Positions 34,324-42,340 of a DNA stretch of 64,000 nucleotides are shown here, in pieces. The notes below the pieces were generated by a model that saw nothing but the letters and a program-made list of their open reading frames with translations, was not told the DNA's origin and did no database searches. Position 1 is the first letter of the stretch; every line of letters starts with the position of its first letter. A program made the position numbers and the translations under genes. The DNA is from Metabacillus idriensis (GTDB lineage Bacteria; Bacillota; Bacilli; Bacillales; Bacillaceae), in contig NZ_WKKF01000002.1 in NCBI RefSeq assembly GCF_009674765.1, positions 744,001 through 808,000 of the forward strand. Direction: 5' to 3'.

Positions 34324-35472
34324 CTGAATAAGTCAAAGGTTCATTTTTGGACGATTGAAATTTTGCTGCTGCTGTTAATTTTTTACGTAAGCACGAAGGT
34401 TTCGTTTTTGTTTCAGCCGCTGATTGTTTTTGCATCTACGCTGTTCTTCCCGATCTTGATTGCGGGCATCCTGTTTTTTATTTTCAGCCCGGTCGTTAAG
34501 CTGTTAGAAAAAAATAAAGTTCCAAGAACGCTTGCGATCCTCATCTTGTACCTCATCTTTATCGGATTGATTATGCTGCTGTTATCAACAGTCGGCCCGG
34601 TTGTTTCTCAGCAGATCACTGACCTGTTTAAAAACTTCCCAAGATACATAACTGAATTCAGGCAGTTCATCATGAACCTGTCTGAATCGCGCTGGTTTAC
34701 ATGGGTGATGACACAGGAATATGTTTCGATTGAGGAAACGATTGATAAAATGGAAAAATCATTGGGCAGTCTGACGACATCGCTCCCTGAGAGCATTACT
34801 TCATCTGTAACAAAGGTGCTGGGTGTTGTGACGAATATTACTCTTACCATCATCACGGTCCCATTTATTTTATTTTACATGCTGAAGGACGGGCACAAGT
34901 TCCCCATCACAGCAGTCAAAATTCTGCCTGCAGCGTATAGACGGGAAGGCATTAAAATTTTTGAAGATCTTTATCAGACTCTTGCAGCGTATATACAGGG
35001 CCAGCTGCTGGTTTCTCTCTTTGTCGGGACAGGCTGCTTTATCGGGTATACACTGATTGGACTTGATTATGCCCTGATTCTCGGGATTGTTGTAGCTATT
35101 GCAAACATCATTCCTTATTTAGGTCCTTTTATCGGTGCTGCACCAGCAGTGGTTATTGCTATCCTTGATTCACCGACTAAAGCTTTGCTCGCTGCAGTTG
35201 TGGTAACCGTTGTTCAGCAGATTGACGGAAACGTTCTTTCACCATTAATTATCGGAAAGAGATTAAACACACATCCGCTGACCATCATTCTCCTTCTGAT
35301 AGGCGCAGGCAGCTTTGGCGGTATCTTAGGGATGATTTTAGCTGTGCCGACTTATGCGGTGTTAAAAGCTGTTTTATTACATGTCATAAGACTGGTGAAA
35401 TTAAGAAACAGATATAAGCAGGAGACAGAGAACCGAAACACTGTAGAAAAAGACATGAAGCCGCCGATTTAA
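34324..35472 (+). CDS. yueF: AI-2E family membrane protein YueF
   Basis: A 382-residue membrane protein with eight predicted helices in the AI-2E exporter family pattern: two helices near the N-terminus, a ~100-residue amphipathic region (about 85-160), then helices carrying FILFYMLKDGHKFP, LGIVVAIANIIPYLGPFIGA and GKRLNTHPLTIILLLIGAG. The name follows yueF in the conserved gene order. Substrate unknown. The start appears to be CTG (LNKSKVHFW): GGAGGAGG lies 7 bases upstream, the only nearby ATG is followed by a stop, and starting at the TTG at 34363 would remove the first helix start. Confidence 0.85.
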   Translation: MNKSKVHFWTIEILLLLLIFYVSTKVSFLFQPLIVFASTLFFPILIAGILFFIFSPVVKLLEKNKVPRTLAILILYLIFIGLIMLLLSTVGPVVSQQITDLFKNFPRYITEFRQFIMNLSESRWFTWVMTQEYVSIEETIDKMEKSLGSLTTSLPESITSSVTKVLGVVTNITLTIITVPFILFYMLKDGHKFPITAVKILPAAYRREGIKIFEDLYQTLAAYIQGQLLVSLFVGTGCFIGYTLIGLDYALILGIVVAIANIIPYLGPFIGAAPAVVIAILDSPTKALLAAVVVTVVQQIDGNVLSPLIIGKRLNTHPLTIILLLIGAGSFGGILGMILAVPTYAVLKAVLLHVIRLVKLRNRYKQETENRNTVEKDMKPPI

Positions 35473-35485
35473 ATGGCGGCTTTTT
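35458..35485 (+). terminator. Terminator of yueF
   Basis: Stem AAGCCGCC / GGCGGCTT, which includes the last codons and stop of yueF, then five T. Confidence 0.85.
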
Positions 35486-35490
35486 CATTT

Positions 35491-35648
35491 AAGAGATAAG
35501 AAAATATAAAATTTTGCGCTTCGATGGCGAGCGGAATCGCTCAGGCTCCTCGGCCAGAACGGATCCGCAAGTATTGGCAAAAAGCGCCTTTTCTGTCGGA
35601 TACTTATTTGTCATGCCTCCGCTAAACGGGCGCTTGCGCTTTTCTTAT
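35491..35648 (+). repeat. Dispersed intergenic repeat, copy 2 (most complete)
   Basis: 158 bases from AAGAGATAAGAAAATATAAA to CGCTTGCGCTTTTCTTAT. The ends are imperfect inverted copies of each other (ATAAGAAAA at left, TTTTCTTAT at right), and internal stretches such as GCGGAATCGCTCAGGC and GCTAAACGGGCGCTTGCGC can fold. Shares the left ~125 bases with copy 1 and both ends with copy 3. It carries no gene. Confidence 0.9.
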
Positions 35649-35880
35649 GAAAATGAAAACCAAAAGCGGTTCCCGGCATAGGCTAATAAGAAATGGCTGT
35701 GTTCGCATTGATTGTTGCTTTGCGTATAGTCATCTGTCGTGCTCTTTTCCTCGAATTTGAAGATACAGGGCTACTTTAGACGGGGTAAGGATTGTGAAAA
35801 ATCCAAAACCTGATTTTTCACTGACTAGCTAAAGCAACAATGTTTACGAAAAGAGCCTAAGAAATAAAGGAGGAAATTTT

Positions 35881-36096
35881 ATGCCGGCTTTTGTTGGTCC
35901 TATTTTAATTCATTCAAGCACCGGTGCAGTCAGTGCCGGGGATGTGTTTGCACTCTCGCCAAAAAGCACAAGTAAATTCTCTGTAGGTTCAGGTGTCCTC
36001 AATACAGGAGACTTCATGGTCATTACAAGTGATAAAAACAGTACTAATTTGTATGATGCTGACATTATTGATCAGCCGACTATCTTTAATGGATAA
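35881..36096 (+). CDS. yueG: GerPA/GerPF-family spore protein YueG
   Basis: A 71-residue protein beginning MPAFVGPILIHSSTGAVSAG and containing the family phrases DVFALSPKS and GSGVLNTGDF. It belongs to the GerPA/GerPF family of small spore proteins that help germinants pass the coat, and its place after yueF matches B. subtilis yueG. RBS AAAGGAGG just before the ATG. Expression late in sporulation is expected from family knowledge; a sigma-K type promoter was not identified with confidence. Confidence 0.88.
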   Translation: MPAFVGPILIHSSTGAVSAGDVFALSPKSTSKFSVGSGVLNTGDFMVITSDKNSTNLYDADIIDQPTIFNG

Positions 36097-36103
36097 AATC
36101 CTG

Positions 36104-36137
36104 ACCCTTTCTTTTTCTGAGAGAGGGTTTTCTTTTT
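36104..36137 (+). terminator. Terminator of yueG
   Basis: Stem ACCCTTTCT / AGAGAGGGT with a G-U pair, then a T-rich tail (TTTTCTTTTT). Confidence 0.65.
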
Positions 36138-36189
36138 GGCGGGAAAAGGGTATTAAACATAAGAATTCAATGAATGAAGAGGTGTAGGG

Positions 36190-37164
36190 ATGACAACCAT
36201 TAAAGATATAGCAAAGCTTGCCAAGGTGTCTGCTGCAGCGGCATATGAAGTGCTCCATGAAAATGCTGAATCAACGGCCTCAGAAGATACAAAGGCGAGG
36301 ATCTTTCAGGCTGCAGAAACATTAAATTATAGATTAGCAGAGAAGCAATCATCTTCCGCAAATAAGAACAGCATCCATATAGCACTTGCGATTTTAGATG
36401 CTGCCGATGGAGAGCTTGAAAATCCTTTTTATATCGCACTAAGAAAACATGTTGAGCAGGCATGTCTCCTTGGCGGCGTTCATATTAAAGAGATCATCCG
36501 TTATGAAAATATTGATTCAACCAATAAAATGGAAGCGTTGGATGGAATCATTGTCATTGGCCGATTACAGGAAGGCGATATGGAAAAGCTTAAAAAAATT
36601 TCGGGAAATATTGTGTTTGTTACAGATTGGGATACGGACTCCTCTACAGATCTGGTAAGTATAGACCTTGTTCAAATGACGGAACTCGTGATCTCTCACT
36701 TGAAGGAAATGGGACATGAACGGATTGGCTACATAGGTGCTTCGAATTGGGGGCATACAATGAAAGAGCAGCTGGAAAAAGCGAACCTTTTGTCAGAAGA
36801 ACATATATATTTGACAGAACCATATGGGACGGAAGGATATCGGATTCTAAAGGAAGCTGCTTCAAACAGCCAGCTTGCTGATGCCTATATTATTCAAAGC
36901 AGCGTCATGTCTCTTGCAGCCATCATGGCATTGCGCGAGGAAAATGTGCAGATTCCAGAGGATGTCTCTATTGTCAGCTTTTATGATGTGCCTGAAGCTC
37001 ATTACTTTGCACCCTCTCTGACGACCATTCATGTGTCACCAGCTGAAATCGCAAAAATCGCTTTGAAACTATTGCATGAACAAGTCATTGAACACAGAGA
37101 TACGCCTCTGAAAGTACTCGTTCCATCCACTCTCAAAATGAGAGAATCAACATCAACAAAATAA
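36190..37164 (+). CDS. LacI-family transcriptional regulator
   Basis: A 324-residue repressor: N-terminal helix-turn-helix (TTIKDIAKLAKVSAAAAYEVLHE, hinge about residue 50) and a periplasmic-binding-protein-like sensor domain (DGIIVIGRL, GHERIGYIGAS, DVSIVSFYDVPEAHYFAPSLTTI). The A-A-A-Y form of the recognition helix differs from the usual S-T-V-S and is typical of the MsmR-like group. No sugar genes are adjacent, so its targets are unknown. RBS GAGGTG before the ATG. Confidence 0.9.
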   Translation: MTTIKDIAKLAKVSAAAAYEVLHENAESTASEDTKARIFQAAETLNYRLAEKQSSSANKNSIHIALAILDAADGELENPFYIALRKHVEQACLLGGVHIKEIIRYENIDSTNKMEALDGIIVIGRLQEGDMEKLKKISGNIVFVTDWDTDSSTDLVSIDLVQMTELVISHLKEMGHERIGYIGASNWGHTMKEQLEKANLLSEEHIYLTEPYGTEGYRILKEAASNSQLADAYIIQSSVMSLAAIMALREENVQIPEDVSIVSFYDVPEAHYFAPSLTTIHVSPAEIAKIALKLLHEQVIEHRDTPLKVLVPSTLKMRESTSTK

Positions 37165-37175
37165 TTCCATCCATG

Positions 37176-37205
37176 CTGAAGAAGGGTTTCTTTCTTCAGT
37201 TTTTT
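37176..37205 (+). terminator. Terminator of the LacI-family gene
   Basis: Stem CTGAAGAA / TTCTTCAG, then six T. Confidence 0.85.
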
Positions 37206-37302
37206 ACTGTTTGGGAATTATAAAATTTATAGATTGTGGATATCGCAATAAGGATATCTCCGGTAAGCTCCGGCGCCTTCCTGTCGGATCTGATTTTTGT
37301 TC

Positions 37303-37393
37303 AGAGATAAGAAAGTATAAAATTTTGCGCTTCGATGGAGAGCGAATCCTTATCTGTCATGCCTGCGCTAAACGTGCGCTTGCACTTTTCTTT
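37303..37393 (+). repeat. Dispersed intergenic repeat, copy 3 (internally deleted)
   Basis: Starts AGAGATAAGAAAGTATAAAA and ends GCGCTTGCACTTTTCTTT like copy 2, but lacks about 65-75 internal bases. A piece resembling the missing interior (GGCGCCTTCCTGTCGGATC) lies just before it at about 37272-37290, which points to rearrangement. Confidence 0.85.
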
Positions 37394-37466
37394 TGCGAAT
37401 TCTTGATTGAATGTTAAAACTATTCTATCATTAATAAAACGATTCTCACGGTAAAGGAGAAACCAT

Positions 37467-39521
37467 ATGGATTCATATACTGAAAAGCGGGATGGAGTGT
37501 TTCCATCTGTTTGTTCGCTGGATTGTCCTGATCAATGCGGACTTCTTGTCCATAAAAAAAACGGCAAAATCATGAAAGTTGAAGGAGATCCGGAGCATCC
37601 AGTGACAAAAGGCAGCATCTGCAATAAAGTGAGGAACATGGCTGAACGTATTTATGATGAGAAGCGGCTGCAATATCCTTTGAGAAGAACAGGGAAAAAA
37701 GGATCAAAGCAATTTGAACGGATCAGCTGGAATGAAGCTCTTTCCATCATTACCTCGAAATGGAAAACACTTATTGAAACGGATGGCCCGGAGAGCATTC
37801 TTCCATACAGCTTCTATGGGAATATGGGCAATCTGAATGCAGAAGGGATGGATCGCCGTTTCTTTCATAAACTTGGCGCAAGCAGACTTGATCAGACTAT
37901 TTGCCAAATAGCAGGATCAACAGGGTATAAGTATACAATGGGCGGAAGCTTTGGGATCGATCCTGAGGATACGGTACATACAAAGCTGTTTATTATGTGG
38001 GGCATTAATGCAGTGAGCACCAATATGCACCAAATAACCCTTGCTCAGAAGGCCCGTAAAAACGGGGCCAAAATCATCGTCATTGATGTTCACAAAAATC
38101 AGACTGGAAGACTTGCAGACTGGTTTATTCCGATTCTTCCGGGAACAGATGGCGCTCTTGCTCTTGGAATTATGCATATTTTGTTTAAGGAAAACCTGGT
38201 GGACAGCGAGTTTCTTGAGGAGTGGACAGTTGGACACGAAGAATTAAGAGAGCATGTTGTTCAATATGATCCGCATACTGCAGCAGAAATAACAGGAGTT
38301 CCAGCCGAGGATCTTTTAAAACTGGCAAGAATGTACGGCCAAACATCTCCTTCCTGTATTCGAATCGGCAATGGTCTGCAGCATCATGATAATGGTGGCA
38401 TGTGCATCCGGACCATCGCCTGTCTCCCGGCTCTGACTGGTCAGTGGCTGAAAAAAGGAGGAGGTGCTATTAAAGGCAACTCTGGATATTTGGCATTCAA
38501 TACAGAGGCTCTGCAGCGGCCGGATCTCATCCAGAATAAACAGACAAGAATCATTAATATGAACTTAATTGGCGAAGAGCTTTTAAATGCTGATCCAGCA
38601 ATAAAGTCCATGTTCGTATACGGGAGTAATCCCGCAGTCGTAGCTCCCGAAGCTAACAAAGTGAAAAAGGGATTAGAGCGGGAAGATTTATTTCTCGTGG
38701 TCCATGATTTGTTTTTAACTGAAACAGCCGCCTATGCGGATCTCGTTCTTCCGGCATCGTCGGCCTTTGAGAATACAGATTTTTATACGTCATACTGGCA
38801 TCATTATCTCCATTTGCAGGAGCCGGTTATAGAAGCATTTGGAGAGTCAAAATCAAACGTGGAAGTGTTCAGGCTTTTAGCGGAAAGAATGGGATTTACA
38901 GACCAGGCTTTTAAAGATACAGAGGAAGAGATGATTGATCAGGCGCTGAATAATCCTCAAAATCCATATTTAAAAAAAATCACTTTTCAGGAAATGAAGA
39001 AGAAGAAATATGTGAAAGCAAAAGTAAAGCCGCTGTTTCCGGGAATTCTTAAAACGCCAAGCGGGAAAATAGAGCTTTACTCACATGCGATGGAGAAAGC
39101 AGGATATCCGCCTTTGCCGACATTTACACCGCTCGTCAAAGAAAGTGATTTACCTTTTCTATTTGTTCCTGGTCCGAATCATAACTTTTTAAACTCCACT
39201 TTTTCAAATAATGAAAAACATAAATCCCTTGAAAAAGCTCCTAAACTGCATATGAATGGGAAGGATGCTGAAAGACTTGGTCTGAAAAATGGAGATATGG
39301 CTGTTATTTGGAATGCGCGGGGCGAATGTGAGCTGGCGGTTTCAGCTGGAGAGAACGTATTGCCCGGAGTAGTCGTAAGCCAAGGTTTGTGGGCGGATAC
39401 ACCCGGAACAAAACAGATCGTGAATACACTTACGCCAGACCGGCTGTCAGATATGGGCGGCGGCGCAACCTTTTTTTCTGGAAGAGTTGGCGTTAAATAC
39501 AAGGAGAGACCTCAATCGTGA
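37467..39521 (+). CDS. Molybdopterin-dependent oxidoreductase (YyaE-like)
   Basis: A 684-residue enzyme of the DMSO reductase superfamily. The N-terminal 4Fe-4S site is visible as CSLDCPDQC followed by SICNK (C-x3-C-x3-C-x27-C, residues ~17-53). Central molybdopterin-binding segments include GNLNAEGMDRR, FIMWGINAVSTN and VVHDLFLTETAAYADLVLP, and the C-terminal molydop-binding domain is at about 565-680 (LHMNGKDAERLGLKNGD). It resembles B. subtilis YyaE in size and layout. No signal peptide or partner subunits are seen, so it should be a soluble cytoplasmic enzyme; substrate unknown. It ends 10 bases inside the convergent HpaB-type gene. Confidence 0.88.
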   Translation: MDSYTEKRDGVFPSVCSLDCPDQCGLLVHKKNGKIMKVEGDPEHPVTKGSICNKVRNMAERIYDEKRLQYPLRRTGKKGSKQFERISWNEALSIITSKWKTLIETDGPESILPYSFYGNMGNLNAEGMDRRFFHKLGASRLDQTICQIAGSTGYKYTMGGSFGIDPEDTVHTKLFIMWGINAVSTNMHQITLAQKARKNGAKIIVIDVHKNQTGRLADWFIPILPGTDGALALGIMHILFKENLVDSEFLEEWTVGHEELREHVVQYDPHTAAEITGVPAEDLLKLARMYGQTSPSCIRIGNGLQHHDNGGMCIRTIACLPALTGQWLKKGGGAIKGNSGYLAFNTEALQRPDLIQNKQTRIINMNLIGEELLNADPAIKSMFVYGSNPAVVAPEANKVKKGLEREDLFLVVHDLFLTETAAYADLVLPASSAFENTDFYTSYWHHYLHLQEPVIEAFGESKSNVEVFRLLAERMGFTDQAFKDTEEEMIDQALNNPQNPYLKKITFQEMKKKKYVKAKVKPLFPGILKTPSGKIELYSHAMEKAGYPPLPTFTPLVKESDLPFLFVPGPNHNFLNSTFSNNEKHKSLEKAPKLHMNGKDAERLGLKNGDMAVIWNARGECELAVSAGENVLPGVVVSQGLWADTPGTKQIVNTLTPDRLSDMGGGATFFSGRVGVKYKERPQS

Positions 39522-40972
39522 GGGCTCTCTTTCGTTTGATTTAAAAAATCTGTGACTCTCTCAATGTATTGTTCTCGTGCATAACCGCTGTATAAATTTT
39601 TTGCAAGGCGTATGGGGTCTCCAAAAAAGTATCTCTCATAGTGAGTTTGTCTTGTGCCAAAAGAGCTCATTGTCAGCTCCCATACTAATCGAAACAGTTT
39701 TGTTTTTGTTTTTGCATCAACTGAAGTTCCCTGCAGATATTGCTCAACGTCCTTGCCGATCGGGGAAGCAAAATCTTCCTCTGATGGCAGAACCATTAAA
39801 CCGCCTGCCCCAATCTGCTGCAGAAGACTGATATAGTGAGGATAAAGCTTTGAAAATAAATTGACTGCCGCATATAACGGATGTACGCTCGGAGTCATGG
39901 TTCCGAAAGCATCGATTTTGGCTTCTGCTTCTGATTTAAGCAGGAGTGCCTTCATGCTCTCCAGACCTAAAATCATTTCAGACAGCTTAAGTTTAATATG
40001 TTCATATTCAGATACATCCAAAGTATTGATCAGCAGCTGTGAAAGTCCGATTAAAAATTGCAGCTTCACTGACTGGCGTGTGACAACCTGATGAAGGGCA
40101 TGCGAAATAAACCCGCTATGGTTAAATAATTTATAGGCAATATCCTGCCTATGGTAAAAAAACACGCGATTCCAGGGAACTAGTACATGATCAAAGACGA
40201 GAAGGGTATCCATTTCATCAAAGCGCGAGGACAGAGGATAGTTAAAAGCAGATTCACCAGTATGAAACGGCTCTCGGCAGATGAATTTCAGTCCTTTCGT
40301 ATTTGCAGGGATGCTGAAGGCAAATGCATATTCGTCGCCCAAATGATTGCCGCCTGAAGGAAATATCAGTACTTCATCGGTCATTCCGCCTTCTGTTGCA
40401 AGCAATCTGGCTCCTTTTATAATAAGACCTTCTGCTGTCTTTTTAATCACTTTGGCTCCAATTGGCTGCCCGGATGTTTCAAGAAAAGCGGACGAACGAT
40501 TGACCTGCGGATTAATAAAACTGTGTGTAAAAGATAAGTCCTGTTCAAGCGCAGTTTCGTACATATTACGAAGGTTTTTCGAAAACTCTTCATCTTGGGC
40601 GCTGACAATAGCGGATGCCGCTGATATAGACATTAATGCCGTATTCATATAGTCAGGACTTCGTCCCATCATCCCGCATGTTGCGTTCGCCCAGTATTCA
40701 ATCATTTTTCTTCTTTTCTGCAGATCTTCTATTGTCTTTGGCTCTAGATAGGACATTCCCGCACGATTTTGCGTAAACGGAGAAGGGAATGTCATAAAAT
40801 CAATCGCATCCTTATCAATCTGCAAATCATAAAGAGAAGCTTTTGTTTGGATAGCCCCTTTATAAACTGGATGTGAAATGAGATTTTCTGTAATGGCCTG
40901 GCCTTTTAACCAAACGTTGGGTTTTAATGCTTCCATGCGCTGCAGATATTCTCTCCCTGAAATGGCAGGCAT
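39512..40972 (-). CDS. 4-hydroxyphenylacetate 3-monooxygenase family protein (HpaB/YoaI-like)
   Basis: A 486-residue flavin-dependent hydroxylase. N-terminal HpaB domain (SGREYLQRMEALKPNVWLKG, NRAGMSYLEPKT), the central RLLATEGGMTDEVLIFPSG and FICREPFHTGESAFNYPLSSRFDEMD segment, and C-terminal HpaB helices (FDHVLVPWNRVFFY) are all present and full length. The family uses FADH2 supplied by a separate reductase to hydroxylate aromatic rings; no HpaC-type reductase is in the window. The ATG at 40972 follows AGGAGG at 6-7 bases; the longer frame lacks a binding site. Tail to tail with the molybdopterin gene. Confidence 0.88.
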   Translation of the reverse strand: MPAISGREYLQRMEALKPNVWLKGQAITENLISHPVYKGAIQTKASLYDLQIDKDAIDFMTFPSPFTQNRAGMSYLEPKTIEDLQKRRKMIEYWANATCGMMGRSPDYMNTALMSISAASAIVSAQDEEFSKNLRNMYETALEQDLSFTHSFINPQVNRSSAFLETSGQPIGAKVIKKTAEGLIIKGARLLATEGGMTDEVLIFPSGGNHLGDEYAFAFSIPANTKGLKFICREPFHTGESAFNYPLSSRFDEMDTLLVFDHVLVPWNRVFFYHRQDIAYKLFNHSGFISHALHQVVTRQSVKLQFLIGLSQLLINTLDVSEYEHIKLKLSEMILGLESMKALLLKSEAEAKIDAFGTMTPSVHPLYAAVNLFSKLYPHYISLLQQIGAGGLMVLPSEEDFASPIGKDVEQYLQGTSVDAKTKTKLFRLVWELTMSSFGTRQTHYERYFFGDPIRLAKNLYSGYAREQYIERVTDFLNQTKESPHD

Positions 40973-41288
40973 TTTTTTCCTCCTAGCGGTCTTTTGTTCT
41001 GACTCTTTTCTGACCAAGCATCAGCTGGCCTGTCATGTAAACAAGCACAGCAAGTTTCTGAAAACAGCCTCTGATTTAAACACTATATGCTGCAGCATGA
41101 GTCCGGGTGAGAATTGACAAGAAAATACATTCGGACTTGTGAAAAGGAAAAAAATGAAGAACATATTTTGGAGGATATTATAAGAAAGAAAAGAATATTA
41201 TTGTAAGCGGTTTCTTTTTTATTCAGTTATATAAAACAGCGAGAAGGGTAAAATGAATAGTAAGGAAGATTCGGAGGGAGAGCTGCTC

Positions 41289-41402
41289 ATGCAAGATGCT
41301 AACTTTTTCAAAGGAATGATTTGGGCGACCGTTCTTAGTATTCCGTTGTGGGTATCCTTCTTCGGGTGGATGAAAATCATTTTATCTTATTCTAAATGGT
41401 AG
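41289..41402 (+). CDS. 37-residue membrane protein (SIPLW family, copy A)
   Basis: Reads MQDANFFKGMIWATVLSIPL then WVSFFGWMKIILSYSKW: a short acidic start and one membrane helix. GGAGGG lies 10 bases before this ATG; an in-frame ATG 12 codons earlier (41253) is also possible. It shares the pattern D-x(2)-F-x-K-G ... L-S-I-P-x-W with the small gene at 41896-41994 on the other strand, so both are probably real and related. Function unknown. Confidence 0.65.
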   Translation: MQDANFFKGMIWATVLSIPLWVSFFGWMKIILSYSKW

Positions 41403-41483
41403 TTAAACATATGATTTTATGTCAGCTTTCTTCTCTGATAGACTAATCCTGTACTGGACTTTTAGAACAAGGAGAATGACATC

Positions 41484-41873
41484 ATGCCAGACGAACAGCT
41501 TGATCTCTATATGAAGCAGGGAATATACGGAACGTTTGAAACGAAGCCGGAGGAGAGAAATGTTTTCCTCGGTACATTGAGAGAAAGAATTTATGTGGCT
41601 CTCACTGCAGGTCAGGTGAGACAAAACAAAATATACGATGAAGTAATTAAGGCACTGGGAACGGGAAGGGACAAAGTGCTTCTATTGAATGGCACAATAG
41701 ATTATGCAGCCCTGTCTAAATATATCAAAGCTGCCAACAAAGAAAAAATTCCATTTACCATCGTAAGTGATCAGAACAAAACAAAAATAGGATTAATCGT
41801 TGCATCTGAATATGCAGTCGATTACGACGAAATTTACGTGAAAGATAAAATATTTGATCAGTCTTTTAAATGA
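41484..41873 (+). CDS. yueI: YueI family protein
   Basis: A 129-residue protein matching YueI/DUF1694: FLGTLRERIYVALTAGQV near residue 29, NGTIDYAALSKYIKAANK, and FTIVSDQNKTKIGLIVASEYAV. The fold resembles eL30-like RNA-binding proteins, but no activity is established. RBS AAGGAGAATG before the ATG. It is a fixed point of the B. subtilis-like order; the pncA-pncB genes expected next are replaced here by a protease/regulator block. Confidence 0.9.
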   Translation: MPDEQLDLYMKQGIYGTFETKPEERNVFLGTLRERIYVALTAGQVRQNKIYDEVIKALGTGRDKVLLLNGTIDYAALSKYIKAANKEKIPFTIVSDQNKTKIGLIVASEYAVDYDEIYVKDKIFDQSFK

Positions 41874-41898
41874 ACACAGGATATCCTGTGTTTTTTTA
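41874..41898 (+). terminator. Terminator of yueI
   Basis: ACACAGGAT / ATCCTGTGT stem with almost no loop, followed by seven T, 4 bases after the yueI stop. Confidence 0.8.
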
Positions 41899-41994
41899 TC
41901 CTTTACTTATAAGAAAATAAAGGAGAATCCAGATTGGAATTGACAGGATCATTCCAAAAAAACAGCCTTTTGCAAATGATTGATCTTCCCTCAT
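41896..41994 (-). CDS. 32-residue membrane protein (SIPLW family, copy B)
   Basis: Reads MREDQSFAKGCFFGMILSIP then IWILLYFLISKG, one membrane helix. The ATG is preceded by GGGG. The frame stays open for about 25 codons upstream with plausible protein-like sequence (GARRYINHKTEIAGYV), so a longer form starting at a TTG is possible. Related by pattern to the 37-residue gene at 41289. It is convergent with yueI and its stop touches the yueI terminator. Confidence 0.55.
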   Translation of the reverse strand: MREDQSFAKGCFFGMILSIPIWILLYFLISKG

Positions 41995-41998
41995 GACA

Positions 41999-42340
41999 TA
42001 CCCCGCAATTTCAGTCTTATGATTAATATATCTCCGAGCACCGTAATTTATCAATCCGTCATCGTATTGCTTTTAGCAGAAAAAGAATAGGATTCAAGAA
42101 CCACTTCATGTAAGTGGTTTTTTTGATTTTATAGCTATTTGTCCTTACTGCGAAGACTATTTCCAATTTATTTTAATAAAAAGCAGGGCTATTGGTGGGA
42201 TATGGGATAAGCACTTAAGCTGGATATTGAGAAAATTTTAGTAAATTTAGATTATTGTGATAATAGTTAATGTAATTTATATTTAAATTGCTAGGTTATA
42301 AAAGTTATAAAATACTAACATTTTTGGAAGGGGAAATGAA
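41999..42340. other. Intergenic region before the protease gene
   Basis: About 340 bases without a clear gene. AACCACTT-CATGT-AAGTGGTT followed by seven T (42104-42128) is a good plus-strand terminator with no coding region just upstream, so it may end read-through from yueI or a small RNA. The remainder is A/T-rich and should contain the protease promoter. Confidence 0.5.

Noticed and set aside
41289-41402. Calling this small gene yueH from its position next to yueI
   Set aside because: YueH is a longer soluble protein; this is a 37-residue membrane peptide of a different kind.
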